This document shows, piece by piece, positions 44,001-56,000 of a stretch of DNA of 64,000 nt; within the stretch, counting starts at the first letter, position 1, and each line of letters opens with the position of its first letter. The DNA comes from Zygnema cylindricum (lineage: Eukaryota; Streptophyta; Zygnematophyceae; Zygnematales; Zygnemataceae), in contig JBBHKE010000956.1 in the NCBI GenBank assembly GCA_037447655.1, positions 171,769 through 235,768 on the forward strand, given 5' to 3'. Below the pieces are notes generated by a model. The model had not been told where the DNA came from, did no database searches, and saw only the letters and a program-made list of their open reading frames with translations. A program made the position numbers and the translations under genes.

Positions 44001-44891
44001 AACATCTCCATACGATAAATAGCAAAGCTTTGATAGACAATAGGCTTTAAATTTTGCGGCTTAATCATAAGCCTCGTGTCAATCAATCATTAGAAGTAAT
44101 TGCATGAAGACGACGAGCTCTTAGGCCTATTGTCTATAATGCGCTGTTTCTAATCTTACGTAGACGTTGACTTACAATAATATTTTTGGTCAATATTCTA
44201 TCAAGTCATGCCAACAAGCAAACTCTCATCTACGTATTTTATTTTAAGTATAAAAACGTAGGTTTGTGTTCAAACGATGAAAATCATCAAAAAAAAATCA
44301 AGCACAAAAATTGAATGTATTATCTATACGGTTGGATAAATTTAAGTTTTGTACGAGCGTATTAAGTTGTAAAATTTGCTCGTGCATACTACATTATGTC
44401 ACAAAATCTAAACCCCCTTCCACGAAAGTTAATGGATGGCGAAAAGAGCGTCAAATGATACCATTCGACATAGAATTTTTCAAGGCTTTCAGTGGATTAA
44501 ACCTACCCTCTCCAAAGGTTCAGACAAGGCCTCAACCGCATTTAGGGTTGTCATTGCTCGTCCTTAGTGGATCATACATCGCATTTCTAAATGTATCGAT
44601 TGCCCACGTCGAGCTTGTGGCTAGGAAACTAGGCACAAAATGGATGTGCGTCGCCAAAAGTTGGACGAGAGATATTTACGTTTGAAGGAATTCATAATCT
44701 TCACAGATCCCAAGTAAACATATTTTATGTGTATAAAAAGAACAAAGAAGATTAGTACGAGAACGTAAGGTGTGAAGTAGACAACCTCACTTTTAAGCTG
44801 ATAAAATAATACACTTCAGGATTTAGTCGCGAGTCGTCACCACCTAAAATTATATATATATGTATATAATATATATATACATATATATGTA
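41050..44891. other. AT-rich intergenic region, no gene supported
   Basis: Reading both strands I find no conserved domain or convincing exon. A 124-codon plus-strand frame at 44311-44685 (contains LSIRLDKFKFCTSVLSCKIC) is the longest and resembles nothing I know. A hAT-like scrap lies at 41865-41965, and alternating AT repeats at 44851-44891 form the left target region of element I. Confidence 0.55.
41865..41965. mobile_element. hAT-like MITE scrap
   Basis: Contains TATCGTCGATAGTTATTGACTCGATG, TTATCGCGAATGCATCGCTATAA and CAATATATCGATGAAAACC, words of the hAT-like family. No termini. Confidence 0.35.
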
Positions 44892-45744
44892 TGCAATTTA
44901 GTGGTCTCTATTGACCCACAGAATGGGCAGCCTATGTAAAGCCTCTAAGATAATGTATGCCCATTCTTCTTTCCCAATGAATAAGTGCCACCCTAGCAGG
45001 TAAGTATTCAGACCACCCTTACCCCTGTGAGGATCCAGCTCCCCTAAGCAGAACGCCAAAAAAATCAATGAATTTGCTCCTCTGAGCAATAAGTTATGGT
45101 TGGTCAAAGATGACCTTTATAGTCACAAGCTCTCTTAGAGCGATGTGCCTAAATTTCACTAAGTCTCGGTATGTCTACTCACATCTACCTACTACCTAAC
45201 CCTAGACCAATAAGAACACTGTATATTACAAAAAGGTAGAGTGGCCGATGTATTCTTGTACAACCATTGTACGATATGGCCTTCAAGGTGACGCTTATCC
45301 AAAAATGTTGCACCACGTGGCATCGCGTGACGCTATCTCCCAAGGCCGCCGAAACCTCATTCTGGGTGGCGGCTGTAACGACGACCGTCCGATCAAATAT
45401 ATTTACACCGTTTGGATTCGCGTCCGTGTATGAATTGTTTCACATGCGCTTTGTCGTGAGTTTGGTTTTGATTGGCCGTTGCGTTATTATTTATGTATTT
45501 ATCAAACCTGATAAATGTATCTTTTCTTGGAAGAGTTAATGGCTAAGGCGGCAAGCTAATCTGTACCCCAAGACCCAGGTCTTAATCCGAGCTAAGCCAA
45601 CATTTCGGTAAAATGCCATCTACGTCAGACTGCCACCTTCTAAATAAGGCGCCAGCCATGGCGTGTCTTTAATCCTCTCTCTCTCTCTCTTTTTAGAGTC
45701 TAACTAAAATAAAGAAGTGAACTATTAAATACCTCTTTTCAACA
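44892..45744 (-). repeat. Element I 3' LTR
   Basis: Sense start TGTTGAAAAGAGG, end TAAATTGCA. Lacks the ~42-bp segment present at 50573-50614 in the other LTR. The U5 start codon is ATA here, not ATG. Confidence 0.9.
45535..45601 (+). repeat. tRNA-like cassette in element I 3' LTR
   Basis: Antisense to the element. TGGCTAAGGCGG (45540-45551) is a good A box and GGTCTTAATCC (45579-45589) a degraded B box. See the better-preserved copy at 50852-50921. Confidence 0.55.
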
Positions 45745-47250
45745 TTACCCTTAATTCCTAGTCACTTTTCAATTTTAATCCACAGTTTTCCTTTCAATAT
45801 ATCAACTTAGGGGAAGGCACTGGTGTTGCCATCATGTCCGCAATCATTTCTTTATAGGTTTTATGAACCAGTTTAATAATTTTATTTTCAACCTTCTCTC
45901 TGACAAAGTTTAGTCTAATATCCATATGTTTAGCTGTGAAGTGATGTTTCGGATTAGTTGCAATAGAGATAACAACTTGATTATCACAAAAAACATTCTG
46001 AGTTCCAGACTTCATGAATCCAAGCTATTCAAGAAGAGATTTCACCCACATTAATTTTTTGGTGGCAGTATAGGAAGTCATGTACTCAGCCTCCATAGTG
46101 GACTGAGCAACTGATTTGTGTCGCTTGCTACTCCAACAACATGCACTACATCAAATTTGCAACACATATCCAGTTGTACACCACCTTAAAGGCACATCTC
46201 GATAACTTGCATCACTCCAAGTAGTGATGTCAGTGTGCTACCCTCCCAAATGCATCCGCAATTCCCTTGTCCCCACCAAATACCTCATCACCTTTTTGGC
46301 TGCCTCCTGGTCTCTCTTTCTGGGTTCATTTAGACTCCTGCTAAGGACTCTAACAACTGCACATATATCCGTCCGAATACAGTTCATAAAATAGATCAAA
46401 TTGCTTACAATATGCCGATAAGGGATGTTTTCCATACACCTTCTTTCTTCCTCATCCATCTCATCATTAATGATCAATATTCCTCCCTCTTCACTCCCCT
46501 CAAACACTATTTTCAAATCTATGGGAGAAGTACATCTATTTGATTTCTCCATTTAAAATTTTTATAGCATATTACAGATAGCTTCTTTTTGAGTGAGTCT
46601 TATAATTCTATTCCCTTTATCTCTCTTCATATGAATTTCTAAAATGTACTTTGCTTCGGCGAGATCTTTCATGTCAAATCGGCTTCTAAAATCTTTTTTT
46701 AGTTTGTTAATCTTATCTAAAGACTTCCTTAAGACTAACACATCATTCACATAAATAGCAATAAATATCACTCCATTCTCATCCTCAAATAAATATATGG
46801 AGTGATATAAACTATTTTTAATATACCCAAAACTGGTCAAAAATTCTTCCTGTTTTATATTTCTTCTATTGCGGGGCTTGTTTAAGCCCATAAAGTGATA
46901 TTATCAGTTTGCGCACGTTCTTTTTTCTCCAATTTCGACGAATCTTTCCTGTTGTCTCATGTTAATTTCTTCTTCAAACTATTCGTGTAAAAATGCGGTT
47001 TTAATATCCATCTGGTGTATTTCTATATCCTCTGCTGCTACTAAACTTAAGAGGATTCTGGCAGAAAGAAATCTAACTATAAGTGCAAAGGTTTGTTCAT
47101 AGTGTATTCCTCCTTTCTGAATATAACCTTTAGCAACAAACCTAGCCTTGTATCTTTCGATAGTATTATCTCAGTTTAATTTAAACTTAAAAACCCACTA
47201 ACATCTAATCAGTTTTCAGTTCAGTGGACAATCTACGAACTTCCATGTAT
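45745..47250 (-). pseudogene. Element I reverse transcriptase and RNase H (broken)
   Basis: RT catalytic box reads AIYVNDVLVL (YVND in place of YVDD). RNase H pieces include MEAEYMTSYTATKKLMWV-like sequence and VFCDNQVVISIATNPKHHFTAK, followed by IADMMATPVPSPKL. Multiple stops. Ends at the polypurine-like AATTAAGGGTAA next to the 3' LTR. Confidence 0.8.
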
Positions 47251-48850
47251 TGGCTTCCATGATGGAAGCCATTTCCGCATTTATGGCATCTATCCACCGG
47301 CTACTTTCTGGGGTGTTTATGGCCTTTAAGTATGTTTGAGGTTCATCTGGGTGAGACATCTTTGTAAGTTGATTATTTACTTGTCTTTCTTGAAGTCGTT
47401 ACCTAATTCTTCTTCCCCCTTCAAAATCTGACGCCGGTATAGAAAGCATCATCAGGTTTCGTTTAAGAAGATTTTCAGCTCCCCTATCTTCCAATTGCGG
47501 TATCACATCAAGTGCCTCATCGATTTCCACTTCGTATTGGGGCGTTGTCTCGGATGTTGTTCTTTCCTCCGTCTTCTTCGATAAATTTGGAATTTTTTCC
47601 TTTTCTTTATCTTCAAAGTCAAAGTCAGAAAACTAATCTGGTACAAATTTGATTTCGACTTTTTTATTATATTTGAAAGGATCAATAGACTTTCCTTCAT
47701 TCCTCACCATTATGTGTTTTTATCAAAATTATATCTCTCTTTTTCAAATCATGAACCCGGTATCATTTTGTGATTTTATCATATCTTAAAAGATATCCCG
47801 GTTTCCCTCTTCCCTCTAACTTCCATTTTGTTCTATCGGAATCCAAACTGTAGACTTAACTTCTGAACACTCTCAAGCTAGACAAATTTGGTATTCTTCC
47901 TCTCTATCTCTCATAAGGAATTTCCTCCTTATTTGCTGAAGTTAATACTCTATTTTTGATGAAGTTAGCGTAGTTCATAGGCTCGGCCCAAAACTGCAAT
48001 CATATTCTTTTATCAGTTAGCATACTTCTAAACATATAGCGTAGAGTTCTATTCACTCTTCGTGCTACTCGATTTCGTTATGGATTATAAGGAACAGTTT
48101 TCTCATGACGAATTCATTCCTCTTTAAGAGATTCTTCAAATTCCCCTGAGGTGTATTCTTTCCCATTATCACTTCTTATCTCTTTTATTAAGGTTTCATG
48201 TAGTTTTTAAGTCCATCCTTAATATTCTTTAAAAGATCTTAATATCTCTGACTTATGTTTGACAAAGTATACCTTAGTATATGTAGACCAATCATCTTTG
48301 TTTGACAAAGTATACCTTAGTATATGTAGACCAATCATCTGTGATGGTTAGCATCCATCTTTTCTCCCCATGTAAAGCATACCAAACGGTTCCCCAAACA
48401 TCACTATGAATCAGTTCCAATACTTTCTGTCTTCTAAATGTGGATGCCTTTGGGAATGGAAGTCTATGAATCTTCCCTTGGGCACATCCACTACAATCAT
48501 CCGAGGTCTCTTCATCCCCAAAAGTAATTCTCTCCACTATTCTCTTTTTCTTCATTTTTTTTACTCTATCTAGATGCACATGCCCCAACCTCTTGTGCCA
48601 AAGCATCATATCACTCCCACACGAGTAGAGAACACTCTTTTCATTACAAAGTACAATTTTGAACATTCCTTGACTACCCTTTTTAGCAATGAAATAAACC
48701 TCATCATCGAAACTTGTTGTGAAGATTCCTTTCATAGTTCCTGTTTCAAACTCCTTTTCATCTAGGACAGCTGTAGAGACTAGGTTTTTGCTAGGTTTTT
48801 GCTAAGCTGTGGAATGTTAAGGACATCTAAGAGTGTTGAGATTGAGGCCT
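47251..48850 (-). pseudogene. Element I integrase (broken, with a 43-bp duplication)
   Basis: LWHKRLGHVHLDRVKKMKKK and CSGCAQGKIHRLPFPK, then LIHSDVWGTV and TITDDWSTYTKVYFVKQR. A 43-bp tandem duplication spans about 48258-48343 (sense TGATTGGTCTACATATAC...), repeating the DDWSTYTKVYFVK codons and shifting the frame. C-terminal pieces are badly decayed. Confidence 0.8.
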
Positions 48851-50207
48851 TTCTATCAAATGGAAACTTTAAATTAACGGATCCAACAAGACATGTGGTT
48901 TTCTACTCTACCATCTCCAAACTCTATCTCAACAATTGAAATTTTCCTCAATTTAGTGAACCACCTCTTATCTTTGCACCTATGCATTGATGCCCCTAAG
49001 TCTATGATCCACCCATCCTCGGGTGGGTCCCTCTTACCTCCGAAATCATACTTCTGTCTCCGTGGAATGTCCGCATGCTTCTCAATGGTTTTCGGATTAA
49101 GGAGAAGCTCCTCAAGCTCTTCTTTCGTTCGGATGCTTCATCTTCTTCCTCGTCTTGAAACTGAGTCAGAAAAGCCTTTTTCTTTCCTCCATCCCTTGAG
49201 GTTCCTTGTCCATCTTTCATTTGGAGATCTTAAGTTTGACACAATGTGCCATATAATGTCCCGATTTTTATAAAAGTGACATAGTCCACCTCGAGGAGCT
49301 CCTCTCCCGTGTCGATCAAATCTGCCACCTCTTTGACCTCTTCCTCCAAAAATTCGATAGGGATCCTTTCCTTTTTTCTCATCTAGCTTCCGCCAATCTG
49401 ATCTTGCAGTCAATGCTTGCATACTCGGACTTCCTCTCTTGAGTTCTATGGTGCTCTCTTTTACTAAAATCATCGCCACTGTATCATCCCAATTTCAATA
49501 GCTCTCACCTATATCCTCATAGTCTTCAGGTTGTTTCATCATCTATGTATTTACTCTTTGTCTCTCAGACCATGAGTTACTTGCACTCTCTAGTTCTCCA
49601 AATAATGCTCTAAAATCATTGAAATAATCATTCATACTTCCTCCTTTATAAATATAGGTTGCAATCTTAGTTTCTGCCAGTTGTTGCTGCTGTAGTGATC
49701 CACTCTTATATTTGTTAATTAGTGATACCCAAATATGAGTGGAAGACCTGAATGCATAAGAGGAATGGTAATGCCCATCACTAAACTTTTGAGAATTAAG
49801 AGTTTAGCAACGTTGTCCTTATAGTTCCACTTTTCATACACTGACCCTTCGGTCTGAAACTTTGTGACCATTGCTGGTGGTGTTGCTGTCGGTATCTTCC
49901 ATAATAACGGAGTCCCTCAAGATGCGACTCATCCCTTTTATCCTTCTATGACAATTTCCTCCCCTTCTTCGCCATCATCGGTGATAGTGGTGGATGTTCT
50001 GGCGGCTGTAGTGGTGGAGCTGCCAAAAAAACGTGTTCCTCCAAACGTCGGTGGAGGTGGGCATCAAATTTGTTCGGACACTATGCCACATAGGTGTTTC
50101 TCAAAGAGTTCCCCCTCCATCATCATTTCCCAATAAAGAAAGTGTGATCCATCAAATATGGGCACCCTACAGGGTGGGCCTATAACCTCCAATTCTGTGG
50201 TCTCCAT
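48851..50207 (-). pseudogene. Element I gag and protease (broken)
   Basis: Reads METTELEVIGPPCRVPIFDG from ATG 50207-50205, inside the 5' LTR 20 nt from its end, through the PBS. Later pieces include a degenerate zinc knuckle (GLCHFYKNRDI, second Cys lost) and a protease-region DLGASMHRCKDKRWF in which the DSGA Ser codon has changed. Several frame changes. Confidence 0.78.
50173..50187 (-). promoter_or_regulatory. Element I primer-binding site (tRNA-iMet half)
   Basis: GGTTATAGGCCCACC differs by one base from the element A site, next to the 5' LTR. Confidence 0.8.
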
Positions 50208-50988
50208 TGACCCACAGAATGGGCAGCCTATGCAAAGCCTCTAGGATAATGTATGCCCCCTCCTCTTTCCCAATGAATAACTGCCACCCTGGCATATAAG
50301 TATTCTGACCATCCTCACCGCTGTAAGGACTCGACTCCCTTGAGCGAACGCAAAAAGAATCACTGAATTTTCTCCCCTGAGCAGTAAGTTATGGTTGGTC
50401 AAAGATGAACTTTATAGCTAAAAGCTCTCTTAGAGAGAGGTACCTAAATTTCACTAAGTGATGGTCTGCCTACTCACAGCTACCTACTACTTAACCCGAG
50501 TACAAAAAGGTACAATGGCCGATGTACTTCTCGTACGACCATTGTACGACATGGCCTTAAAGGTGATGCTTGTCAAATCCGGACCTATGGTTCTTCCTCC
50601 CATCTTCTCCGATATCCAAAAATGTTGCACCACGTGGCATCGCGTGACGCTATCTCCAAAGGCCTCCAAAAGCTCATTCCGGGTGGCGGTTGTAACGACG
50701 GCCGTCCGATCAAATATATTTACATGGTTCGGATTTGCGTCCGTGCATGAATTGTTTCACATGCGCCTCATCGTGAGTTTGGTTTTAATTAGCTGTTGCG
50801 TTATTATTTATGTATTTATCAAACCCGATAAGTGTATCTTTTCTTCGAAGAGTTAATGGCTAAGGCGGCAGGCTAATCTGTATTCTAGGACCCAGGTCCA
50901 AATCCGTGCCAGGCCAACATTTCGGTAAAATGCCATCTACGTTAGTCTGCCACCTTCTAAATATGGCGACAGCCATGGCGTGTATTTG

Positions 50989-51027
<39 letters not shown>

Positions 51028-51077
51028 AGAGTCTAACTAAAACAGAGAAGTGAACTATTCATTACCTCTTTTCAACA
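50188..51077 (-). repeat. Element I 5' LTR
   Basis: Ends ATGGAGACCACAGAATTGGA in sense (terminal CA changed to GA). GTAC cores at about 50500, 50511, 50528, 50536 and 50546 lie upstream of the inferred start. Contains GCCATGGCG and a CT repeat near 50993-51024. Confidence 0.9.
50852..50921 (+). repeat. tRNA-like cassette in element I 5' LTR (antisense)
   Basis: A box TGGCTAAGGCGG (50857-50868) and B box GGTCCAAATCC (50895-50905), 38 nt apart. The A box resembles Leu/Ser tRNA D-arms, unlike the A/G cassette, suggesting a different parent tRNA at the same LTR position. No TTTT directly after it. Confidence 0.6.
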
Positions 51078-53075
51078 ATATATATATTGATGTATATATT
51101 GTATATCTATATCTCTGGCTAACAGATGTGTACCGAATAACTCACCAAAAATTATTCAGTGAACTCAACGTGGTGAAAGAGACTTCATTTGAAAAACATA
51201 AATAGTTTAGAAAATCAAAGGTTGGTTTCTATGATTCGAAGACATAAACCTATATCAAATCTCTTAAAAAACGACTAAGTGAAATGGTCACAGTTGTTAA
51301 CTTTATCTGTTTTTGGTTATATCAAGATCCTTACATAATTATTATTTTACCTATTACTAATTACCATCCTTCTCTACGGCTTGCTACCAAAACACTCGTG
51401 TGCATGTAAATTGACTACGGTTCAAATATCATTATCTTCTACTTGTCCAAAGTTTGTGTGTGAATGTGGTAAAGATTGATAAAACTGATAGCCTATAGTT
51501 GACAATTTGTCCATATGAAGAGTCTTGATTGTGTGTCTTCGAAAATTTTCCGATTTTATTTCGAGAATTCAATAACAGTGATTTATAGTTTTATATTTGT
51601 TTTAAGTAACTATGGATGAAGTTCCGTCAAACGAAAAGTGAGTTGAGGTTGTTTATAAAAATTCCGCACGACGTCGTACCAGTTATTTTGTTTTCATCCG
51701 TGAATGACACTTCATAGAATCTTGCCAATGGTCTCCAACGGTCTAGGAGGTAGGAGTGACCATTGGATATTCATTCGGGAAGCATTTCTTTTCTTGTAGC
51801 TGGCTCGAGGTGGGTTGCCAGGAACAAAAATAGAAGAGCCATGCCACGTTGACACGTGTCACTATCAACAACCATCAATTCCAAAAATTGCACATGATAT
51901 GTACCTCCCAAAATCCTACCGAAAATACAAAGGTAATCTGGTAACGTTTGTTACGCTATTTCTGGCAACACTCTTTCGTCACACAGAAAAACACGAGCCC
52001 TAAAAAAATGAGCTGGTGTAAAAGACGACGTTTGCAAAGAGTACCTCTCTCTCCTCACCCTTCCTCTCCCTCCCTCCCTCTCTCCCTCTCCCTCCCTCGC
52101 CCTCCTCTCCCTCTCTCTCCCTCCCTGCCTTCCTCCAGCTTCCTCCCTCTCCCTGGGTCACGTTTCGACTTTCCACATGTACTTAAAACTTGGCAACAGC
52201 ACAGACAGGCTTCCTACGGCACTATCCCGAAACTGAGAGCAGACATCCCCGGATGCATGATAAGTCACACTTTCACACGTGTACTTCTTGCTCTAACTGA
52301 CCTTTATAAAATGCCTCGACTTGTTCACAAAAAAGGAACATCCTTCCTTTGGAATTTACTGTCGGACAGTATTCGAGGCTTAATCACAGAGTCTTTAGAT
52401 TTGCATTTGTTTTCGTCGCTTTCAAATGTTAAAACCTGCTTTCCATTTGCAAGCGAACAATCAGGATTTTCCTCGCAGCCATTTGCAAGGCTGCAAGGTT
52501 GGTTGTCTAAAAGGTTTTGAATCATTTCCCCCATCTGTTTCCATCCTTGAATTTCTTCATATAATGGAGCAGATCCTTGTCTTTTACGCTTTTTTAAAAA
52601 CCACCACCATTTTCATTTTTCAGGTAAGTGAAGATAAATGACGAGCTAGGTTCCGTAGAGGCTGTTACAACCGCATTCAAGACCAGAAAAAGCAGCAAAT
52701 GCAAAGAAGACACCACATTCCACAGGAAAATAAGTGGTCAAAGTCCAGATTGCATTTTTTGGCAGTAACCAGCGATAGCTTTGTACAGAAAAACAGTCAA
52801 AATTTTCCAAGGTAAGATAGTCTGCAAATTGTCGATCCGTGCCTCGCCGTTCCCCCATCTATACCTTCTGCTTCCTTTTCAATGCAATAGAACAAAGAAT
52901 CCTGCAAGGTGGGACTATTCCCATTTAATTGTGTACAACTAGCCCAAAGAATGCCCACCTCCGTATCAAGGCAATACCGGTTTGCATTCGGTTTAAAAAA
53001 AAAACAGAGTGGCTTAGCTTAGCCTCTGCCTTCCATCCCATCGATTCAAAATGCTTCGCGTCGAACGTTTTTGTC
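51078..53075. other. Intergenic DNA 3' of the AI-2E gene; CT-rich tract
   Basis: No gene supported. A pyrimidine-rich low-complexity tract (ctccctctctccc) lies at 52040-52155. The stretch next to 53075 probably includes the 3' UTR of the minus-strand gene. Confidence 0.55.
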
Positions 53076-56000
53076 TCATGCATTTACAGGAAGCTCTTCT
53101 ATTGTTACGGGTTTCCTCATAATGAGATGTTCTATGCAAAAAACGGCCAGGGGCACAGCCACAAGGAGCCCCCACACACCGAGGGCATGCTCCGCAAATA
53201 CGATAACCCCCAACGCCATAATTGGGTGGAGCTTCAAATGTACTGCAACAAAAGGGAAAACAAAAATCAAGTTTAAAGCCTTACACTTTCCAGAGCTTAC
53301 GATTCTCCTGCCGGAAACCCGCATTAAACGGCTGACCAATAAAATCTCTGGCAAAAAAACATTCCTGTAGGTTACTGGACTACCATGTACCAAATTCGAC
53401 TAGACTGCATCGCTGCCATAGCCGACAGTCCTAGACTAGACATAGACTCAGATTACACGAGCAAGAGCGCGAGATGGTACAGACGAGGTTGTTAGACGAG
53501 TATCTATGCATTACAGCCGTCCTTTGTCAAATTAAAAAACCTCCAATATCATTCCTATACCGTGACTCTTAAAAGACTCGCAAGTTATTTCTCAAGTCTG
53601 GCCTGAAAATAGACAAATCTCGAACATTATACCGACTCTTCTCGATCCACTAAGAAGAGCTTAGATTGTGGGCCTGCAAAGAATATCCTTCACCATTTCC
53701 ATCTTGAGTCTTAAGTTTCCAGTTTTTGGGTGTTCTCGATACAAACGCTGACAGCTTCACATCATTGGATATAGTTCACAAGGCAATTTGTGGCTTTAAG
53801 GTTCACCCACCCGAGTATATGGCAGGGTTCAGAATGTAGGCCTCCACTGCATGGATTAGGACCACCATGACAAGGACGAAGCCCACCTTAACAACTCCAC
53901 CGCTGCGAAAAAAATGTGCAAACATCCACTCGTTGGTCAGGCATAGGGTAAGTTGATAAGATATCCGAACCCTTGTTTAAGATCAAATACAACAAAGGAC
54001 TTCAAGGGCTCTCGGACTGCATATCGCAAACTTCTGAACATACTTTCTGGAGCGAGTGGGACTCAGTGACCGGACGTTACTTGGTCTCTGCAAACAGCTT
54101 GCATGTTATGGCAGGTCGGATAAATACAACAAAACGCACGCACTTGATGAAAGCTTCGTACATAAAGAAAAAAATGATTTTATGGCGAATGGCCACGCGA
54201 AAAAATGTGAAAAGGAATCCGGCCTGCATGAACGCCGTTTGAGCAATTCCAGGTGATACCCTCACACTTATCAGAGTGAAAAAAAAACCAGTTACTCTAG
54301 CGACAACATCTTCTGTAGTCCAGAATGCATTCTGAAGACATAGCACATCCACTTCCAGCCCACCAACTGCTGACAGATAAAGCGAGAGTGAGGCGCAATT
54401 CAACACTATTACGGAATGAAAGGTTTGATTACTTACTCCACAAGGGCCATCAGGCTGATAGGAACTGTGGAAAGAATAACCCCAGCTACTGGCACAAAAG
54501 AACAAAGGAAAACCGCCAGCGAGAGGGGACCCAGCCCTTTAATATTGAAAACCACCATGCCGATAGCCGTGAGCATATTGTTAGTCAGTGCAATTGCACT
54601 TTGCGCTTGTAGCGCTCTTCCAAAAATACGCGCAAAAGTCGCCACCTGCAACGATCACTCCGTAGCCAATCAAGACAAAGCACAGAAGAGCGCAGAAGAT
54701 AGAAACGTATTATGGTGTATTTGCTGACTGTTTTGATACAATCCGACCAACAGAAGGTGTCCCAACGTCCACCAAAACAGCTACTAGAATTTCTGGCCCG
54801 CCTCTGAATGGAGCTGATGCGTGCATGCGTGCTACGAACAGACAATTACGAACGACCTGACCTCAAAAGTTTTTTTCTTTTTTGAAGGGTAATTCCGTGG
54901 AAGCTTTGAATGGATCTTGCTTTCACCCTTGGACACTATTTCACTCTTGTAGACTACCTGCGCTTCCTGTTAATTGGACAGAGGGATTCTGGGAAACTGA
55001 AGCGAGACAAGTAAAGAATGCGTGAGACAAATGAAGAATCGTCAGACTATCAGGAGATTCTAGACCAAGAAAGTAGTGCACTGGAGGACTGTGGTATTCA
55101 TTTATCCTACATGACATTAGACAACGGGGTACCGACGGGAATTTCTGTGTTTTTTTTGTTGATAGAGCATGGCGAAGAGAGTAAAATAAGACCAATTAGG
55201 AGCCTTGTTACTTGGCATATTTAACATTACAAACATGTTTTACAAATCAAATTCTGCTCTGGATAATTGTATGGATCTGCATCTATAGATTCCACCTGAA
55301 TCCTTTATGGACTAGCCGTGACATTATGAAAGAATCTCAGAAAGTGCGATGGCTTATAGTCTCACGCAAATACCAAAACTTGTGACAAGATCTTCAGTAA
55401 CATAATTCCAATAGTCAGATGGATGCTTACTGCAGGAGCGATTTCTTCATAAAAAACTGATAGTCTAGAGTTGCACAAGGAGTGCAGTCCCCTTTGAATG
55501 GTGCCGAAGTCCCACACTATCATAAAGGAAAAAATCAGGCTTACTACACTCTGCAAACAATTCCCAAGCCAAACAAGATTTTAAAGCACTGACAGTTTGC
55601 AACAATATTCTGTTGCAAAAACCATAGACCCAAGTGGGAAAAACTCGCAAGACGAGACAATGCAGTACATTTATGGCCTCTCTTATCCTCGACTTGAAGA
55701 TTTTAACTGGTGCTCTTACATCAAAAGGACTGTCTTCCTCATTTCAGCCCTCTTCTAACATCGACAGCTTTGTGACTGCCATTTTTTTCCATGCAGATTA
55801 TTGTATAAGTTTCCTGTCACTGGAAGGCACATGCAATTAGATTATTCCAATTCTTTTTAGATAAGCCACCATTTTGCTTTAATCGTGCTCCCTCCACATG
55901 TTCTTTCGTCTCCTTCTTCCTTCTGCAGTAACTAATTACGAACCTGGAGGGCGAATCGGCTTGTGGCAGTGACGGCTGTTGCAAGGTAGGACATGAGCTG

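Larger units (their letters stand above)
44892..51077 (-). mobile_element. Element I: full-length copia retrotransposon, decayed
   Basis: 6186 bp. LTRs 44892-45744 (853 bp) and 50188-51077 (890 bp), lying in AT repeats with flanks ATGTA and ATATA (possible 5-bp duplication with one change). Same clade as A by PBS, U5 reading frame and pol. LTRs differ at many sites and by a 42-bp indel, so it is much older than A. Many stops and frame changes. Confidence 0.9.

Noticed and set aside
44311-44685. 124-codon plus-strand frame
   Set aside because: Longest frame in a 3.8-kb AT-rich interval, but no family resemblance and no neighbouring exons. Left as non-coding.
51948-52520. 190-codon plus-strand frame
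   Set aside because: Its first third is a Ser/Pro/Leu translation of a CT-rich simple repeat, and the remainder has no recognisable domain.
54077-54505. Minus-strand hydrophobic frame beside an AI-2E exon
   Set aside because: Only 54437-54505 overlaps the true exon, and that in a different frame. The rest is intron; phase and homology support a join to 53902 instead.
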